Assembly (NCBI GenBank): GCA_030038035.1
Contig: JASHPP010000060.1
Location: 1 to 7,137, forward strand
Source of the DNA: Trebonia sp.
Lineage (GTDB): Bacteria > Actinomycetota > Actinomycetes > Streptosporangiales > Streptosporangiaceae
Length of the DNA: 7,137 nt
Reading direction: 5' to 3'
Shown in pieces: positions 1-5,746 of this stretch. Under the pieces are notes generated by a model. That model was given only the letters and a program-made list of their open reading frames with translations. It was not told the DNA's origin and did not search any database. The position numbers were made by a program, and so were the translations under genes. Numbering within the stretch: position 1 is the stretch's first letter; each line of letters begins with the position of its first letter.

Positions 1-686
1 CACCAGCGGTGCGCGGGGCTGTAGGTGAACACGGTCCCGGCCGGCTGCGACTGTTCGTCCTCGATCGTGTCAGGCACCGGGTCGGGCGGCTGGTCGACGA
101 AGAGCAGGAGGTTGGCCACGCCTTCGGTGTCGGCGACGCTGCGGTAGTCGAGGATCGCCAGCGGGCAGTCCTGCGGCGGCGGGCTGAAGGCACGCCACAG
201 GCTGGTGTAGATGACCCGGCGGAACTGCTTGCCCGGCCGCCCGTGGGTGGCGTGGAACCTCTCGAACACACCGGGCGCGCGATCGGGGTGCAGGTCGATG
301 TGCACGTCAGGCGCGGGCGGCTGGGCACCGCGCAGCGCGGTCCCCGAGCGGCGCAGCACCCAGCCTTCGGAAATCACCAGGTCGGCTCCGGTCAGCTGCC
401 CGACCAGGTGAGTCGCCTCGCCGGTGTACGCGGCGTCGAGTTCGGCCGGGGCGGAGAAGTCGGCGACCGCGCTGTGGTGGCTGACGAACATGAACCCGTT
501 CCTGTCGAGGCTGAACTCGCCGCCGTGCGGGCGGCCGTCCGCGATCAGGACGACGTGCGGGTCGTACTCGGTGGTGGTCAGGTGCGCCCCGGGCGCGACG
601 TAGAGCCGGTTTTTCGCCGACCAGGGGGCGACGTAGTTCAGGGATGCCCGCACGCCAGCGACGACATCTGTGTCGACAGTCTCCAT
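1..686 (-). CDS. CmcJ/NvfI (AsaB)-type non-haem iron oxygenase, C-terminus cut off by window edge
   Basis: The minus frame reads 228 codons from ATG at 686 to the window edge, with no stop. Family features are visible: N-terminal L-N-Y-V-A-P (residues 16-21), Y-D-P-H (41-44), F-S-L-D-R-x-G-F (58-65), a V-H-I-D motif (H129, D131) and T-Y-S-P-A-H-R-W (221-228, H226). The H-x-D plus distal H fits the iron-binding facial triad of Fe(II)/2-oxoglutarate-type enzymes. Relatives act in specialised metabolism: CmcJ in cephamycin 7-methoxylation, NvfI in fungal meroterpenoid oxidation. The substrate here is unknown. Roughly the last fifth of a typical member lies outside the window. ATG 686 fits the family N-terminus and has a close GGAG upstream; an in-frame GTG at 695 is the alternative. 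It sits about 70 bp downstream of a decarboxylase remnant on the same strand. The family call is from recalled motifs and is fairly secure. Confidence 0.85.
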   Translation of the reverse strand, partial: METVDTDVVAGVRASLNYVAPWSAKNRLYVAPGAHLTTTEYDPHVVLIADGRPHGGEFSLDRNGFMFVSHHSAVADFSAPAELDAAYTGEATHLVGQLTGADLVISEGWVLRRSGTALRGAQPPAPDVHIDLHPDRAPGVFERFHATHGRPGKQFRRVIYTSLWRAFSPPPQDCPLAILDYRSVADTEGVANLLLFVDQPPDPVPDTIEDEQSQPAGTVFTYSPAHRW

Positions 687-756
687 GGACTCCACTATGG
701 GGCCTGGCCGCCCGTGAGGAAATGCCACAACCGGCGGGCGGAGCCCCGACTCGGCT

Positions 757-1258
757 CACCTGCGCGCTGGCCAGGCAGGCTCCGAGCAGCGCCGGGAGCG
801 TGTACCCGATGGAGGCCCACAATGGCTGGCCGATGAACGTGACGTCGCGCGGCAGCCGGTGGGTGGCCGCCCCGTAGAACGGCGTGCCCTGGTCGGCCAG
901 GACGATGTCGCCGGGCCGCAAGGACCGCGCCACCAGGTCCCACAGCGCCTGCTGGGACAGCGGCGTGCCGGGCGCGAGCGGTTCCCGCGGCGGTGGCACC
1001 GGAGCGGGCCGCCCGCCAGGCCTGGGCCGTCCGGACGGCAGCTCGGCGACCAGTGCCGCCAGCACCCGGATCGCGATCCGCAACGGAACCCGCTCATACA
1101 GCGCGGCCCCCACGCTTGCCGCGGTGGCACCGATCTCGATGGTTCGCCGACGGGTGATCTGCTGGGTGAAGAACCCGCTGTTCAGGTCGGTGAACTCCAC
1201 GCCCGCCAGGATCAGGACGGGCGCCTCTTCCACCGTCTCGCGGGCCGTGTCCGCACGC
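757..1258 (-). pseudogene. Internal fragment of a ThDP-dependent 2-keto acid (indolepyruvate/pyruvate) decarboxylase
   Basis: A minus frame of about 165 codons carries clear decarboxylase signatures: L-T/E-F-T-D-L-N-S-G-F-F-T near its start, then L-R-P-G-D-I-V-L-A-D-Q-G-T, F-Y-G-A-A, F-I-G-Q-P-L-W-A-S-I-G-Y-T and L-L-G-A-C-L-A-S. This is the middle domain and the beginning of the ThDP-binding domain, roughly residues 260-430 of a ~550-residue enzyme. Homology stops near 757, just before the expected G-D-G...N-N cofactor motif, and the frame then runs into unrelated residues. At the other end it stops near 1258 in GC-rich repeat, so the N-terminal domain with its catalytic glutamate is missing. 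Without either part the product cannot be an active enzyme. The open frame has no internal stop, so the loss may be recent, or the fragment may have been brought in by recombination. A frame computed from GTG 1233 runs on to 307, but its second half overlaps the oxygenase gene and is not real coding. Confidence 0.8.
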
Positions 1259-1263
1259 CGGGC

Positions 1264-1319
1264 CGCGGGTGGCGCGGCGGGGCGCGGGTGGCGCGGCGCT
1301 GGGTGGTGGCGGTGGCGGT
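1264..1319. repeat. 16-bp direct repeat followed by GGTGGC-type triplet run
   Basis: CGCGGGTGGCGCGGCG occurs perfectly at 1264-1279 and again at 1283-1298. A GGTGGTGGCGGTGGCGG run follows, to about 1319. The block lies exactly where decarboxylase homology ends and before the terminator hairpin. No gene is convincing here: the minus-strand reading is a bare Pro/Ala/Arg string. Slippage or recombination at this block could explain the loss of the enzyme's 5' half, but that is inference. Confidence 0.6.
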
Positions 1320-1340
1320 GCGGTCGCCGCGTGCATGAAG

Positions 1341-1375
1341 AAGCGGAGGTCCCCGGACTCCGGGGACCTCCGCTT
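1341..1375 (-). terminator. Strong stem-loop, likely intrinsic terminator of the DUF397 gene
   Basis: The arms AAGCGGAGGTCCCCGG (1341-1356) and CCGGGGACCTCCGCTT (1360-1375) are perfect reverse complements: a 16-bp stem with a 3-base loop. It lies 27 bp beyond the stop codon of the DUF397 gene. There is no long U tract on either strand, which is common for actinobacterial terminators. The stem is symmetrical, so it could also shield against transcription from the other side. Confidence 0.8.
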
Positions 1376-1401
1376 GCGTGCTGGCAGGCAGTTAGCGGCT
1401 G

Positions 1402-1641
1402 CTACCCTTCGAATCCATCGAATTCGCCGTTTCGCACGCCGCCGACAAACGCATGCCATTCATCCGGAGTGAATCGGAGTATTGGCCCCGCGGTGTCCCT
1501 GCTGTTGCGGATGCCGATCTCGCCGTCGGGCAGGCTTGCCACCTCAACGCAATTGCCGTTAGCGAAACTAAGAGAGCTCTTGACCCAGTAAGGACCTGAA
1601 ACTGGCCTTTCGGGTAGCCTGCGGAACGCAGGATTTCCCAC
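1402..1641 (-). CDS. DUF397 domain protein, partner of XRE/DUF5753 regulator
   Basis: This 79-aa protein is almost entirely one DUF397 domain: W-V-K-S-S-L-S near residue 18, G-N-C-V-E-V-A, then I-R-N-S-R-D, the conserved F-T-P-D-E-W-x-A-F-V-G-G-V-R-N-G-E-F near the end. DUF397 proteins accompany WhiJ/Scr1-type regulators in actinomycetes and are thought to work with or against them in developmental or antibiotic control; no enzymatic activity is known. The start is taken as GTG 1641 because AGGGG lies 7 bases upstream; a GTG 15 bases further out (1656) has no ribosome site. It lies 220 bp downstream of the XRE gene on the same strand, wider than the usual near-overlap, so it may have its own promoter. 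A strong hairpin follows the stop. Confidence 0.9.
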   Translation of the reverse strand: MGNPAFRRLPERPVSGPYWVKSSLSFANGNCVEVASLPDGEIGIRNSRDTAGPILRFTPDEWHAFVGGVRNGEFDGFEG

Positions 1642-1861
1642 GTTACTACCCCTCACTGATCGTTGTCATTGTCGTGAATGCAGCATTGCGGAATGCGGGC
1701 GAGGCAAGAGTAGCAGACAACACTCGCGCCGAGGGTCCCTGTCGGCTCAAGCGGCACCTCGGCCCGGTGAATGTCTGTGGTACCCACGGTGTACCGGGCA
1801 CCTCAAGCGTGCGCTGTCAGCGCCCACCGCCGATCGCGGGTGGCCGAACGAGTCGCGTCAC

Positions 1862-2755
1862 TTACGCGTGAGCGCGACGGCGCGCACCTGACCAATGCGA
1901 CTGCGCTGTCTGGAGTATCAGCCCCCTGGACGCCGCCCGGTCGAGCGACGCATCGGCAAGCATCTCGAACGCGATCCGGTGCAGGTAGGTCTCCCGCTCC
2001 CCCTCCAGCGTGAAACCGCTCTTCAAATGCTCGGTGCTCACCACGTCTTGCAGCACCGCATCACTATCTGGCCCGAAGCCGAATATGACGAACGACTCCC
2101 CCAGGGCCATGTGCTGCGCGTCGAGGGAGAGCACCCGCAGGGTGAGATTCGGCCGCTCACACTCTCGCGCGAGGCGCTGCAACTGCTCATACATCACGGA
2201 CTCGTCGCCGATCCGGCGCCGCAGGATCGATTCGTCGAGCACCACCGCCAGCTGCAGTCCGTCGCGGTTCAGCACCTGCTGGCGCCGCATGCGGACCCTG
2301 ACCAGCCGGCCGATCATGCCGGGAGCGACCGGCTCGACCCTGCTGTAGCTGCTGATTATGTGCCTGGCATAAGCCTCGGTCTGCAGCAGGCCAGGCACGA
2401 CATCGACGTGCCATATGGCGATCGACGTCGCCTCGTGCTCCAGGCCGATGAATTGCTGATAATCCTCGGAGAGGCTGTCCGCGAATTCTTCCCACCAGCC
2501 CTTCCGAGCCGCATCCTCGGCGAGGCCGAGGAGAAGCTCGCGGCGGGAGCCGGTGACCTCGTAATAGTCGAGCAGCCTTTCGACTTCCCGCGGTCGCAAG
2601 CCCGTCCGGGCCCGCTCGTACCTGCTGATCTTGGAGGCCGACCATTTCAGCGCCGCGGCGACGGTGTCGCCGCTCTTGCCCTTGCTCTCCCTGATCCCGC
2701 GCAGTTCAGCGGCAAGCCGGCGTCGCCGCACCGTGGGGCTTGCTGGCGCGATCAT
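1862..2755 (-). CDS. XRE-family HTH regulator with DUF5753 domain (WhiJ/Scr1 type)
   Basis: This 297-aa protein has an N-terminal XRE helix-turn-helix at about residues 13-68 (L-R-G-I-R-E-S-K-G-K-S-G-D-T-V-A, K-W-S-A-S-K-I-S-R-Y-E-R). A DUF5753 region follows at about 95-285, with W-W-E-E-F near 88, Y-x-x-F-I-G-L-E-H-E-A, V-V-P-G-L-L-Q-T-E-A-Y-A-R and R-x-x-R-R-Q-Q-V-L. Length and order are normal for the family, which binds DNA and is almost always paired with DUF397 proteins. It is probably cytoplasmic and autoregulatory; the effector is unknown. ATG 2755 is supported by a strong GAGGAGGAAGGA ribosome site about 7 bases upstream. Beyond the stop (minus strand) is a weak GCCACC/GGTGGGC stem. 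Codon use matches the high-G+C host. Confidence 0.93.
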   Translation of the reverse strand: MIAPASPTVRRRRLAAELRGIRESKGKSGDTVAAALKWSASKISRYERARTGLRPREVERLLDYYEVTGSRRELLLGLAEDAARKGWWEEFADSLSEDYQQFIGLEHEATSIAIWHVDVVPGLLQTEAYARHIISSYSRVEPVAPGMIGRLVRVRMRRQQVLNRDGLQLAVVLDESILRRRIGDESVMYEQLQRLARECERPNLTLRVLSLDAQHMALGESFVIFGFGPDSDAVLQDVVSTEHLKSGFTLEGERETYLHRIAFEMLADASLDRAASRGLILQTAQSHWSGARRRAHA

Positions 2756-3229
2756 CGGGCGTCCTTCCTCCTCGCTGCTGCGCGGGCGGACTAGCGCGAC
2801 GGTTACGAGGATGTCACGGACACGAATTGTGAAACCTCTATTACACTATACACTCGGCCGCGGCAATCGAGAATACTCACTAGTTCTCTTTCGTCCCGGG
2901 CGAACCTCTGTTATCTGGCGCCTAATCGGGTTTGAGCTCCGGCTTTCCCGCGTCACGCGGGCGGGTGCAGGCGCGTCCCCGCCGCCGGGTGCCCGCCGAC
3001 CGTCGCCCGGCGACGCGATATGCCCGGTATGCCGGAATCCCCGAACCGGACATTCCGGACAGGCCGATTATCGGGAAGGAAAATGCCGGTCAGGGGTGGC
3101 CCTTTCTTTCCCGTTGTCTCGGCCGGGTGCGTGCAGGGCCAGCGGGAGGGGCTGGCGTGACGGACGGGAATGGGCCGCGCGCCGGGCCGGCGCCGCGGCC
3201 CGTCCCGCCGGTGAGGTTCGCGCTCGCCG
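2756..3229. other. Intergenic region without a convincing gene
   Basis: About 470 bp upstream of the XRE gene. The part near 2820-2940 is AT-rich and promoter-like. The rest becomes extremely GC-rich towards 3229. Open frames exist on both strands, but they are Arg/Pro/Ala/Gly strings, show no third-position bias and lack ribosome sites. An imperfect inverted repeat, GGGAAGGAAA (3073-3082) against TTTCTTTCCC (3103-3112), 9 of 10 pairs, may be a terminator-like stem. CCGGAAT/ATTCCGG also forms a 7-bp inverted repeat near 3032-3058. Confidence 0.6.
2845..2873 (-). promoter_or_regulatory. Possible promoter of the XRE regulator gene
   Basis: On the minus strand a TATAGT hexamer (2850-2845) lies 17 bp below TTCTCG (2873-2868), about 90 bp upstream of the XRE start, in a locally AT-rich patch inside GC-rich DNA. 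The -35 match is poor. GTGTA occurs twice in succession across the -10 region and an imperfect CAC/GTG palindrome lies at 2821-2831; either could be an operator. This is a weak call. Confidence 0.35.
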
Positions 3230-3279
3230 TTGGCGGTGGGGCCCCCGCCACCAATAGGTAGGGCATCTCACTGTGTACC
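3230..3279 (+). repeat. Left copy of ~50-bp inverted repeat bounding the low-G+C island
   Basis: It starts with TTGGCGGTGGGGCCCCC (3230-3246) and ends with CACTGTGTACC (3269-3279). Both blocks recur without mismatch, in the same order and at almost the same spacing, on the opposite strand at 5951-5935 and 5911-5901. The outer 25 bases (3230-3254) form an imperfect palindrome of 11-bp arms with two mismatches. G+C drops sharply on the inner side. It could be a terminal repeat, a recombination site or a shared regulatory or terminator motif. Confidence 0.75.
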
Positions 3280-3372
3280 GCTAACGATTCGGTAACATCG
3301 CTGGTCAGATGGCGTGCCGCTGGTTGCCTCTGCTGCCTTACGCGCGTCCCCGCGTGCGCACGGGCAGGGTCG

Positions 3373-3394
3373 CCCAAATTGGGATGCAAATTGC
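3373..3394. promoter_or_regulatory. Two adjacent short palindromes (possible operator or terminator)
   Basis: CCCAAATTGGG (3373-3383) and GCAAATTGC (3386-3394) are each palindromic about a central A and share CAAATTG, repeated 12 bp apart, about one helical turn. They are enclosed by GGGTCG (3367-3372) and CGACCC (3396-3401), which could close a larger stem. The site lies about 110 bp beyond the stop of the 44-aa gene, so it may terminate that operon or be a protein-binding site. Confidence 0.35.
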
Positions 3395-3506
3395 CCGACC
3401 CATCGCAACAGATTCCGCTGTGCGCGCACGATGACAGCCCATGCACCTATGTACGCAACCTAACGCCACCCCGCACGGCGCAAGTTCTCATCTTCCGTGA
3501 CAGTCC

Positions 3507-3641
3507 TCACCCATGACTGACGTGCCGTGCGAGGTCACCAGCGGCCCACGGCAGGACGCTGCGCAGCAGGAGAACACCGATAGCCAGTCCGAAGACCAGC
3601 ACCGCTACCGGGACAAGCCTGCGCTGCCAGTCCTCACTCAT
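3507..3641 (-). CDS. 44-aa single-span membrane protein, last gene of the overlapping operon
   Basis: ATG at 3641 opens a 44-codon frame ending at 3507. The N-terminus is polar (M-S-E-D-W-Q-R-R). A hydrophobic span follows at about residues 9-31 (L-V-P-V-A-V-L-V-F-G-L-A-I-G-V-L-L-L), then a short tail with R-H near the C-terminus. The shape is that of a small inner-membrane protein, and no family is recognised. Its start lies inside the end of the 95-aa gene, overlapping by eight bases (ATGAGTGA), which indicates translational coupling. No independent ribosome site is evident. The overlap and the clean transmembrane pattern are the evidence that this short gene is real. Confidence 0.6.
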   Translation of the reverse strand: MSEDWQRRLVPVAVLVFGLAIGVLLLRSVLPWAAGDLARHVSHG

Positions 3642-3921
3642 GTGCTGCCTGCTGACGCGGGATCGCACGGGCTATGGCGTACTCACGCTCACGGGGGATG
3701 CGACGCTCCACGCGGGCAGGGCAGATGTACGCGTTCCACAGTTCCCCTTGCGCGGACAGTATCCCTGACTCATCCGCTTCCCACGGCGTCAGGTCGGCTT
3801 GGTCTTCCGCCACGGCAAGGCTCGTGAACACGCCCACGTCCAGCCCATCGCGGTAGTCGAGTATCACGACGTAGACAAGCTCCCGCCGCCGGAAAGCACG
3901 CGCGATAGCCTTGATGTTCAT
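3634..3921 (-). CDS. 95-aa protein of unknown function, paralogue of the upstream gene
   Basis: No known family is recognised. After a basic N-terminus (A-R-A-F-R-R-R) comes L-V-Y-V-V-I-L-D-Y-R-D (about 15-25), then T-S-L-A-V-A-E-D-Q-A-D-L-T-P-W-E-A (33-49) and A-Y-I-C-P near 64-68. The same order of elements occurs in the larger upstream protein (V-Y-V-V-x-x-E-Y-H-D, T-L-E-L-A-R-E-Q-S-E-L-x-x-P-W-E-A, A-H-I-Y-P), so the two genes look like an ancient tandem duplication. No signal peptide or membrane span is present, so it is probably cytoplasmic. The start overlaps the upstream stop by four bases (ATGA), and the stop overlaps the next gene. AGAGGGG lies 6 bases before the ATG. Confidence 0.75.
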   Translation of the reverse strand: MNIKAIARAFRRRELVYVVILDYRDGLDVGVFTSLAVAEDQADLTPWEADESGILSAQGELWNAYICPARVERRIPREREYAIARAIPRQQAAHE

Positions 3922-4373
3922 TCCGCGCCCCTCTCGAAAGTGACCTCATACGCGGGATCATGCGGCGGTTGCCACTGGATATTACGCGGGTAAATGTGCG
4001 CATCGAACTTATCCCCGCGTGCGGTAAGCGGGGAGAACGGGGAACCGTCCGGGTGGGCTTCCCACGGTCCCGGCAGCTCAGACTGCTCCCTGGCAAGCTC
4101 TAGCGTCCCGTAGACGTCGGGCACCTCGTGTAGCCGCTGGGTCCTGTCAGGGTCGTGGTATTCCTGCACCACCACGTAGACAGGTCCGGGGTACCGCTCG
4201 TGCTCGGCTATCTGCCGTTCGGTGCCCTCTTGCGTGTACCCGTAGATCGCCACTGCACCTCGCGGCACTGCCAGGAACCCCGCGTGCAAGCGGGTGATGT
4301 CCCATTTGGGATGCCTCGCCCGTAGTGCTGTCAGCTCTTTGTCGTCATCGTGGTATCTGTCTATCGGTCCCAT
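3918..4373 (-). CDS. 151-aa protein of unknown function, first gene of the operon
   Basis: No known family is recognised. The protein is hydrophilic, with an acidic start (Y-H-D-D-D-K-E-L). A central G-P-V-Y-V-V-V-Q-E-Y-H-D-P-D-R (about 82-96) and a following T-L-E-L-A-R-E-Q-S-E-L-P-G-P-W-E-A (about 109-125), then F-D-A-H-I-Y-P, match the elements of the 95-aa protein encoded next. It has an extra ~70-residue N-terminal part that the paralogue lacks. ATG 4373 has AGGGG five bases upstream. It is the promoter-proximal member of three genes joined by stop/start overlaps and is divergent from the GntR gene across about 130 bp. It may be cargo or a phage-type accessory protein; the sequence does not say which. 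Confidence 0.78.
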   Translation of the reverse strand: MGPIDRYHDDDKELTALRARHPKWDITRLHAGFLAVPRGAVAIYGYTQEGTERQIAEHERYPGPVYVVVQEYHDPDRTQRLHEVPDVYGTLELAREQSELPGPWEAHPDGSPFSPLTARGDKFDAHIYPRNIQWQPPHDPAYEVTFERGAE

Positions 4374-4387
4374 GCCTGCCCCTGTCG

Positions 4388-4444
4388 CTCACACCCAACG
4401 GGTGTTCGGGTGCGTGAGAGACAAGCGTAACCACCCCAGACAAG
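4388..4444. promoter_or_regulatory. Divergent control region: palindrome plus AGACAAG direct repeats
   Basis: Between the divergent starts at 4373 and 4507 are a CACCC-AAC-GGGTG palindrome (4392-4404) and a larger imperfect stem, CTCACACCC (4388-4396) against GGGTGCGTGAG (4408-4418). AGACAAG also occurs twice in the same orientation (4419-4425 and 4438-4444), 19 bp apart. On the minus strand TACGCT near 4430 could be a -10 box for the three-gene operon. The neighbouring GntR-type protein is the obvious candidate ligand, by inference. Confidence 0.4.
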
Positions 4445-4506
4445 CCATGCCACCCATGACAGGGATGCCCGCGTATCTGCGGTGGGGTGTGCTGTCCTAC
4501 CGTGAC

Positions 4507-4743
4507 ATGATGACCGTGGACTACCGTTCACCCGAACCGCTGTATGTGCAGCTAGCGAACATTCTCCGCGAACGCATACGAAACGGCGAGTTCGGCAGCG
4601 GACCCCTGCCGTCTAACCGCACGCTGCGCGAGACGTACGACATAGGCGAGTACGCGGTGACGCACGCGCTTAAAGTGCTCACTGATGAGGGACTGATTTT
4701 CAGCGTCCCCCGACGCGGCTACTACGTGGCATTGGCTAAGTGA
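4507..4743 (+). CDS. Minimal GntR-family winged-helix DNA-binding protein
   Basis: This 78-aa protein consists only of a GntR winged helix: [19 protein letters not shown] (about 11-29), [11 protein letters not shown] (33-43), [15 protein letters not shown] (49-63), and the wing R-R-G-Y-Y-V-A at the end. The effector-binding domain of full-size GntR regulators (usually 200+ residues) is absent, as in the short KorSA-like or phage-type repressors of actinomycete elements. It probably binds DNA as a dimer and controls the divergent operon or itself. The open frame extends upstream to 4294, but that part antisenses the 151-aa gene, so ATG 4507 (or ATG 4510) is chosen. No clear ribosome site is present; TACCGT six bases before ATG 4510 would allow a leaderless start. 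The HNH-like gene follows. Confidence 0.85.
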   Translation: MMTVDYRSPEPLYVQLANILRERIRNGEFGSGPLPSNRTLRETYDIGEYAVTHALKVLTDEGLIFSVPRRGYYVALAK

Positions 4744-4771
4744 GACGCCCCCGCATCGGAATGAGTCCACC

Positions 4772-4777
4772 TATAAT
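4772..4777 (+). promoter_or_regulatory. Consensus TATAAT -10 box for leaderless HNH-like gene
   Basis: A perfect TATAAT lies 7 bases before ATG 4785, so transcription would start at or next to the A of the start codon. No -35 element is recognisable. Leaderless transcripts are common in actinobacteria. This favours independent expression from ATG 4785 over coupling to the GntR stop. Confidence 0.55.
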
Positions 4778-4784
4778 TTGTTTC

Positions 4785-5222
4785 ATGGTTAACCGGGGCG
4801 TGAAACACGGATTCCACGGCATGTCGCGGCACGCGATGTATCCCACTTGGATAATGATGCTCAACCGCTGCGAAAATCCCGAGAACAGTCTCTATCCGTT
4901 TTACGGTGCGCGAGGCATTAAAGTTTGCGATGCCTGGCATGACATAGCAGCGTTCGTTGCCGACATTGAGCGTGAGCTTGGTCCCAGACCTTCGGGCATG
5001 TCGCTAGACAGAATCGACAACAACGGGAACTATGCGCCCGGTAACGTCCGATGGGCTACCAGGCTGGAACAGTCGCGGAACAGGAGGAGCAGCCGTCATA
5101 TCGGGGCGTATCCGCTAATCCTCTATAAGTGGCGACACGGCCAGACTCGGCGGCAGATAGCTGACGACCTTGGATTGGATTACCACGTGGTGAAGGCCGT
5201 TGTCGTGCGCCATGCCTCTTGA
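4785..5222 (+). CDS. HNH/homing-endonuclease-like protein with C-terminal helix-turn-helix
   Basis: This 145-aa protein begins H-G-F-H-G-M-S-R and continues [26 protein letters not shown], then [28 protein letters not shown]. This is the signature of the small phage/prophage proteins usually annotated as HNH endonuclease-like, some of them linked to AP2 domains. The [10 protein letters not shown]...N-V-R-W part is the core; whether it cleaves DNA is unproven. The C-terminal [22 protein letters not shown] (about 120-141) looks like a helix-turn-helix. ATG 4785 fits homologues and the TATAAT box. An in-frame GTG at 4740 overlaps the GntR stop (GTGA) and would add 15 atypical residues. Confidence 0.8.
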   Translation: MVNRGVKHGFHGMSRHAMYPTWIMMLNRCENPENSLYPFYGARGIKVCDAWHDIAAFVADIERELGPRPSGMSLDRIDNNGNYAPGNVRWATRLEQSRNRRSSRHIGAYPLILYKWRHGQTRRQIADDLGLDYHVVKAVVVRHAS

Positions 5223-5274
5223 CCGTAGTTGTGCCGTGACCAGCGGGGGCATCCCAGCTCACAGGGTAGCGTGA

Positions 5275-5350
5275 AAGCCGCTCAGGCTTGATTCTGGCGC
5301 GTCCTACGGCGTGTCGTTGCCTGACATGCTCAGTAAGCGTTATAGGCAAC
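5275..5350. terminator. Weak stem-loops between convergent HNH-like and lipoprotein genes
   Basis: AAGCC-GCTCA-GGCTT (5275-5289) is a 5-bp hairpin about 50 bp after the HNH-like stop. GTTGCCT (5316-5322) and AGGCAAC (5344-5350) form a 7-bp inverted repeat spanning the lipoprotein stop. Neither is followed by a T run. They are the only candidate terminators in the 107-bp convergent gap. Confidence 0.25.
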
Positions 5351-5746
5351 CACCTGACATGAGGTGATATTCGAACCACTGATATTCGTTTCCACGGTGC
5401 CCCGCACCGACTGGCCAGCGGAAATTACCTCATCCCACCCGATATCAGGGACAGACGAGATTTCCTCGTTTCCGTCATAGAACACGACGGATTCCGTTTC
5501 CAGCGTTACCGGCTGACCGGTGTTGTTTATCGCGGTCAGTACGACGTTGACGGCATTGGCAGCATAGCTCTGCCCGTGCAAGGGCACTAGCGAGCATTCA
5601 AAGCTAAGCGCGGAAACCGTAGGGCTGGACGCCGCAGCGGTTTGCGTGGCAGGGACGTATACGGTCCTTATTGCCGGGGAGCACGCGGCTACGGCCAGCA
5701 GAGCGCCGCCCAGGGCTATCCCCGCGAGCTGCTCACGGATACTCAA
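5330..5746 (-). CDS. Predicted lipoprotein with Ig-like (FxLYD-type) beta domain
   Basis: This 138-aa protein has a signal peptide of hydrophobic residues 7-21 ending in the lipobox V-A-A-C (C22), so it should be lipid-anchored on the outer face of the membrane. After a Ser/Ala/Thr-rich linker (about 32-45) the mature part is beta-rich: V-N-V-V-L-T-A-I-N-N-T-G-Q-P-V-T-L, V-V-F-Y-D-G-N-E-E-I, I-S-A-G-Q-S-V-R-G-T-V. This resembles FxLYD/DUF4352-like domains that modulate surface interactions. C51 and C130 could form a disulphide. The start is TTG 5746: a stop lies in frame just upstream and no other start precedes the signal peptide. The TTG overlaps the stop of a tiny upstream frame (TTGA), suggesting coupling. 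The n-region has a single Arg, which is weak. Lipoproteins of this size are frequent cargo on phages and integrative elements, for example in exclusion, but no role can be assigned. Confidence 0.85.
   Translation of the reverse strand: MSIREQLAGIALGGALLAVAACSPAIRTVYVPATQTAAASSPTVSALSFECSLVPLHGQSYAANAVNVVLTAINNTGQPVTLETESVVFYDGNEEISSVPDIGWDEVISAGQSVRGTVETNISGSNITSCQVVAYNAY

Noticed and set aside
307..756. Continuation of the decarboxylase frame into the oxygenase region
   Set aside because: Decarboxylase similarity ends near 757; beyond it the residues are Arg/Ala/Gly-rich and the oxygenase frame fits instead.
9..836. 275-codon plus-strand open frame
   Set aside because: Antisense to the CmcJ-type oxygenase gene, whose family motifs are clear on the minus strand; the plus product is an Arg/Gly/Val/Ala-rich shadow.
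1895..2794. Long plus-strand open frame opposite the XRE gene
   Set aside because: It is the mirror of a high-G+C minus-strand gene with recognised domains; no ribosome site and no domain of its own.
2631..3261. Two plus-strand open frames across the intergenic region
   Set aside because: Compositionally Arg/Pro/Gly-rich with no codon bias in the AT-rich part and no ribosome site; one overlaps the XRE 5' end and promoter.
3309..3434. 41-codon plus-strand ORF starting ATG at 3309 just inside the left repeat
   Set aside because: No clear ribosome site, no codon bias and it crosses the twin palindromes; considered chance.
3090..3446. 118-codon minus-strand open frame through the left repeat
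   Set aside because: It spans the composition boundary and the palindromic repeat, with no ribosome site and no recognisable fold.
4294..4506. N-terminal extension of the GntR frame
   Set aside because: It lies antisense to the 151-aa gene and through the divergent promoter; family homology begins just after ATG 4507.
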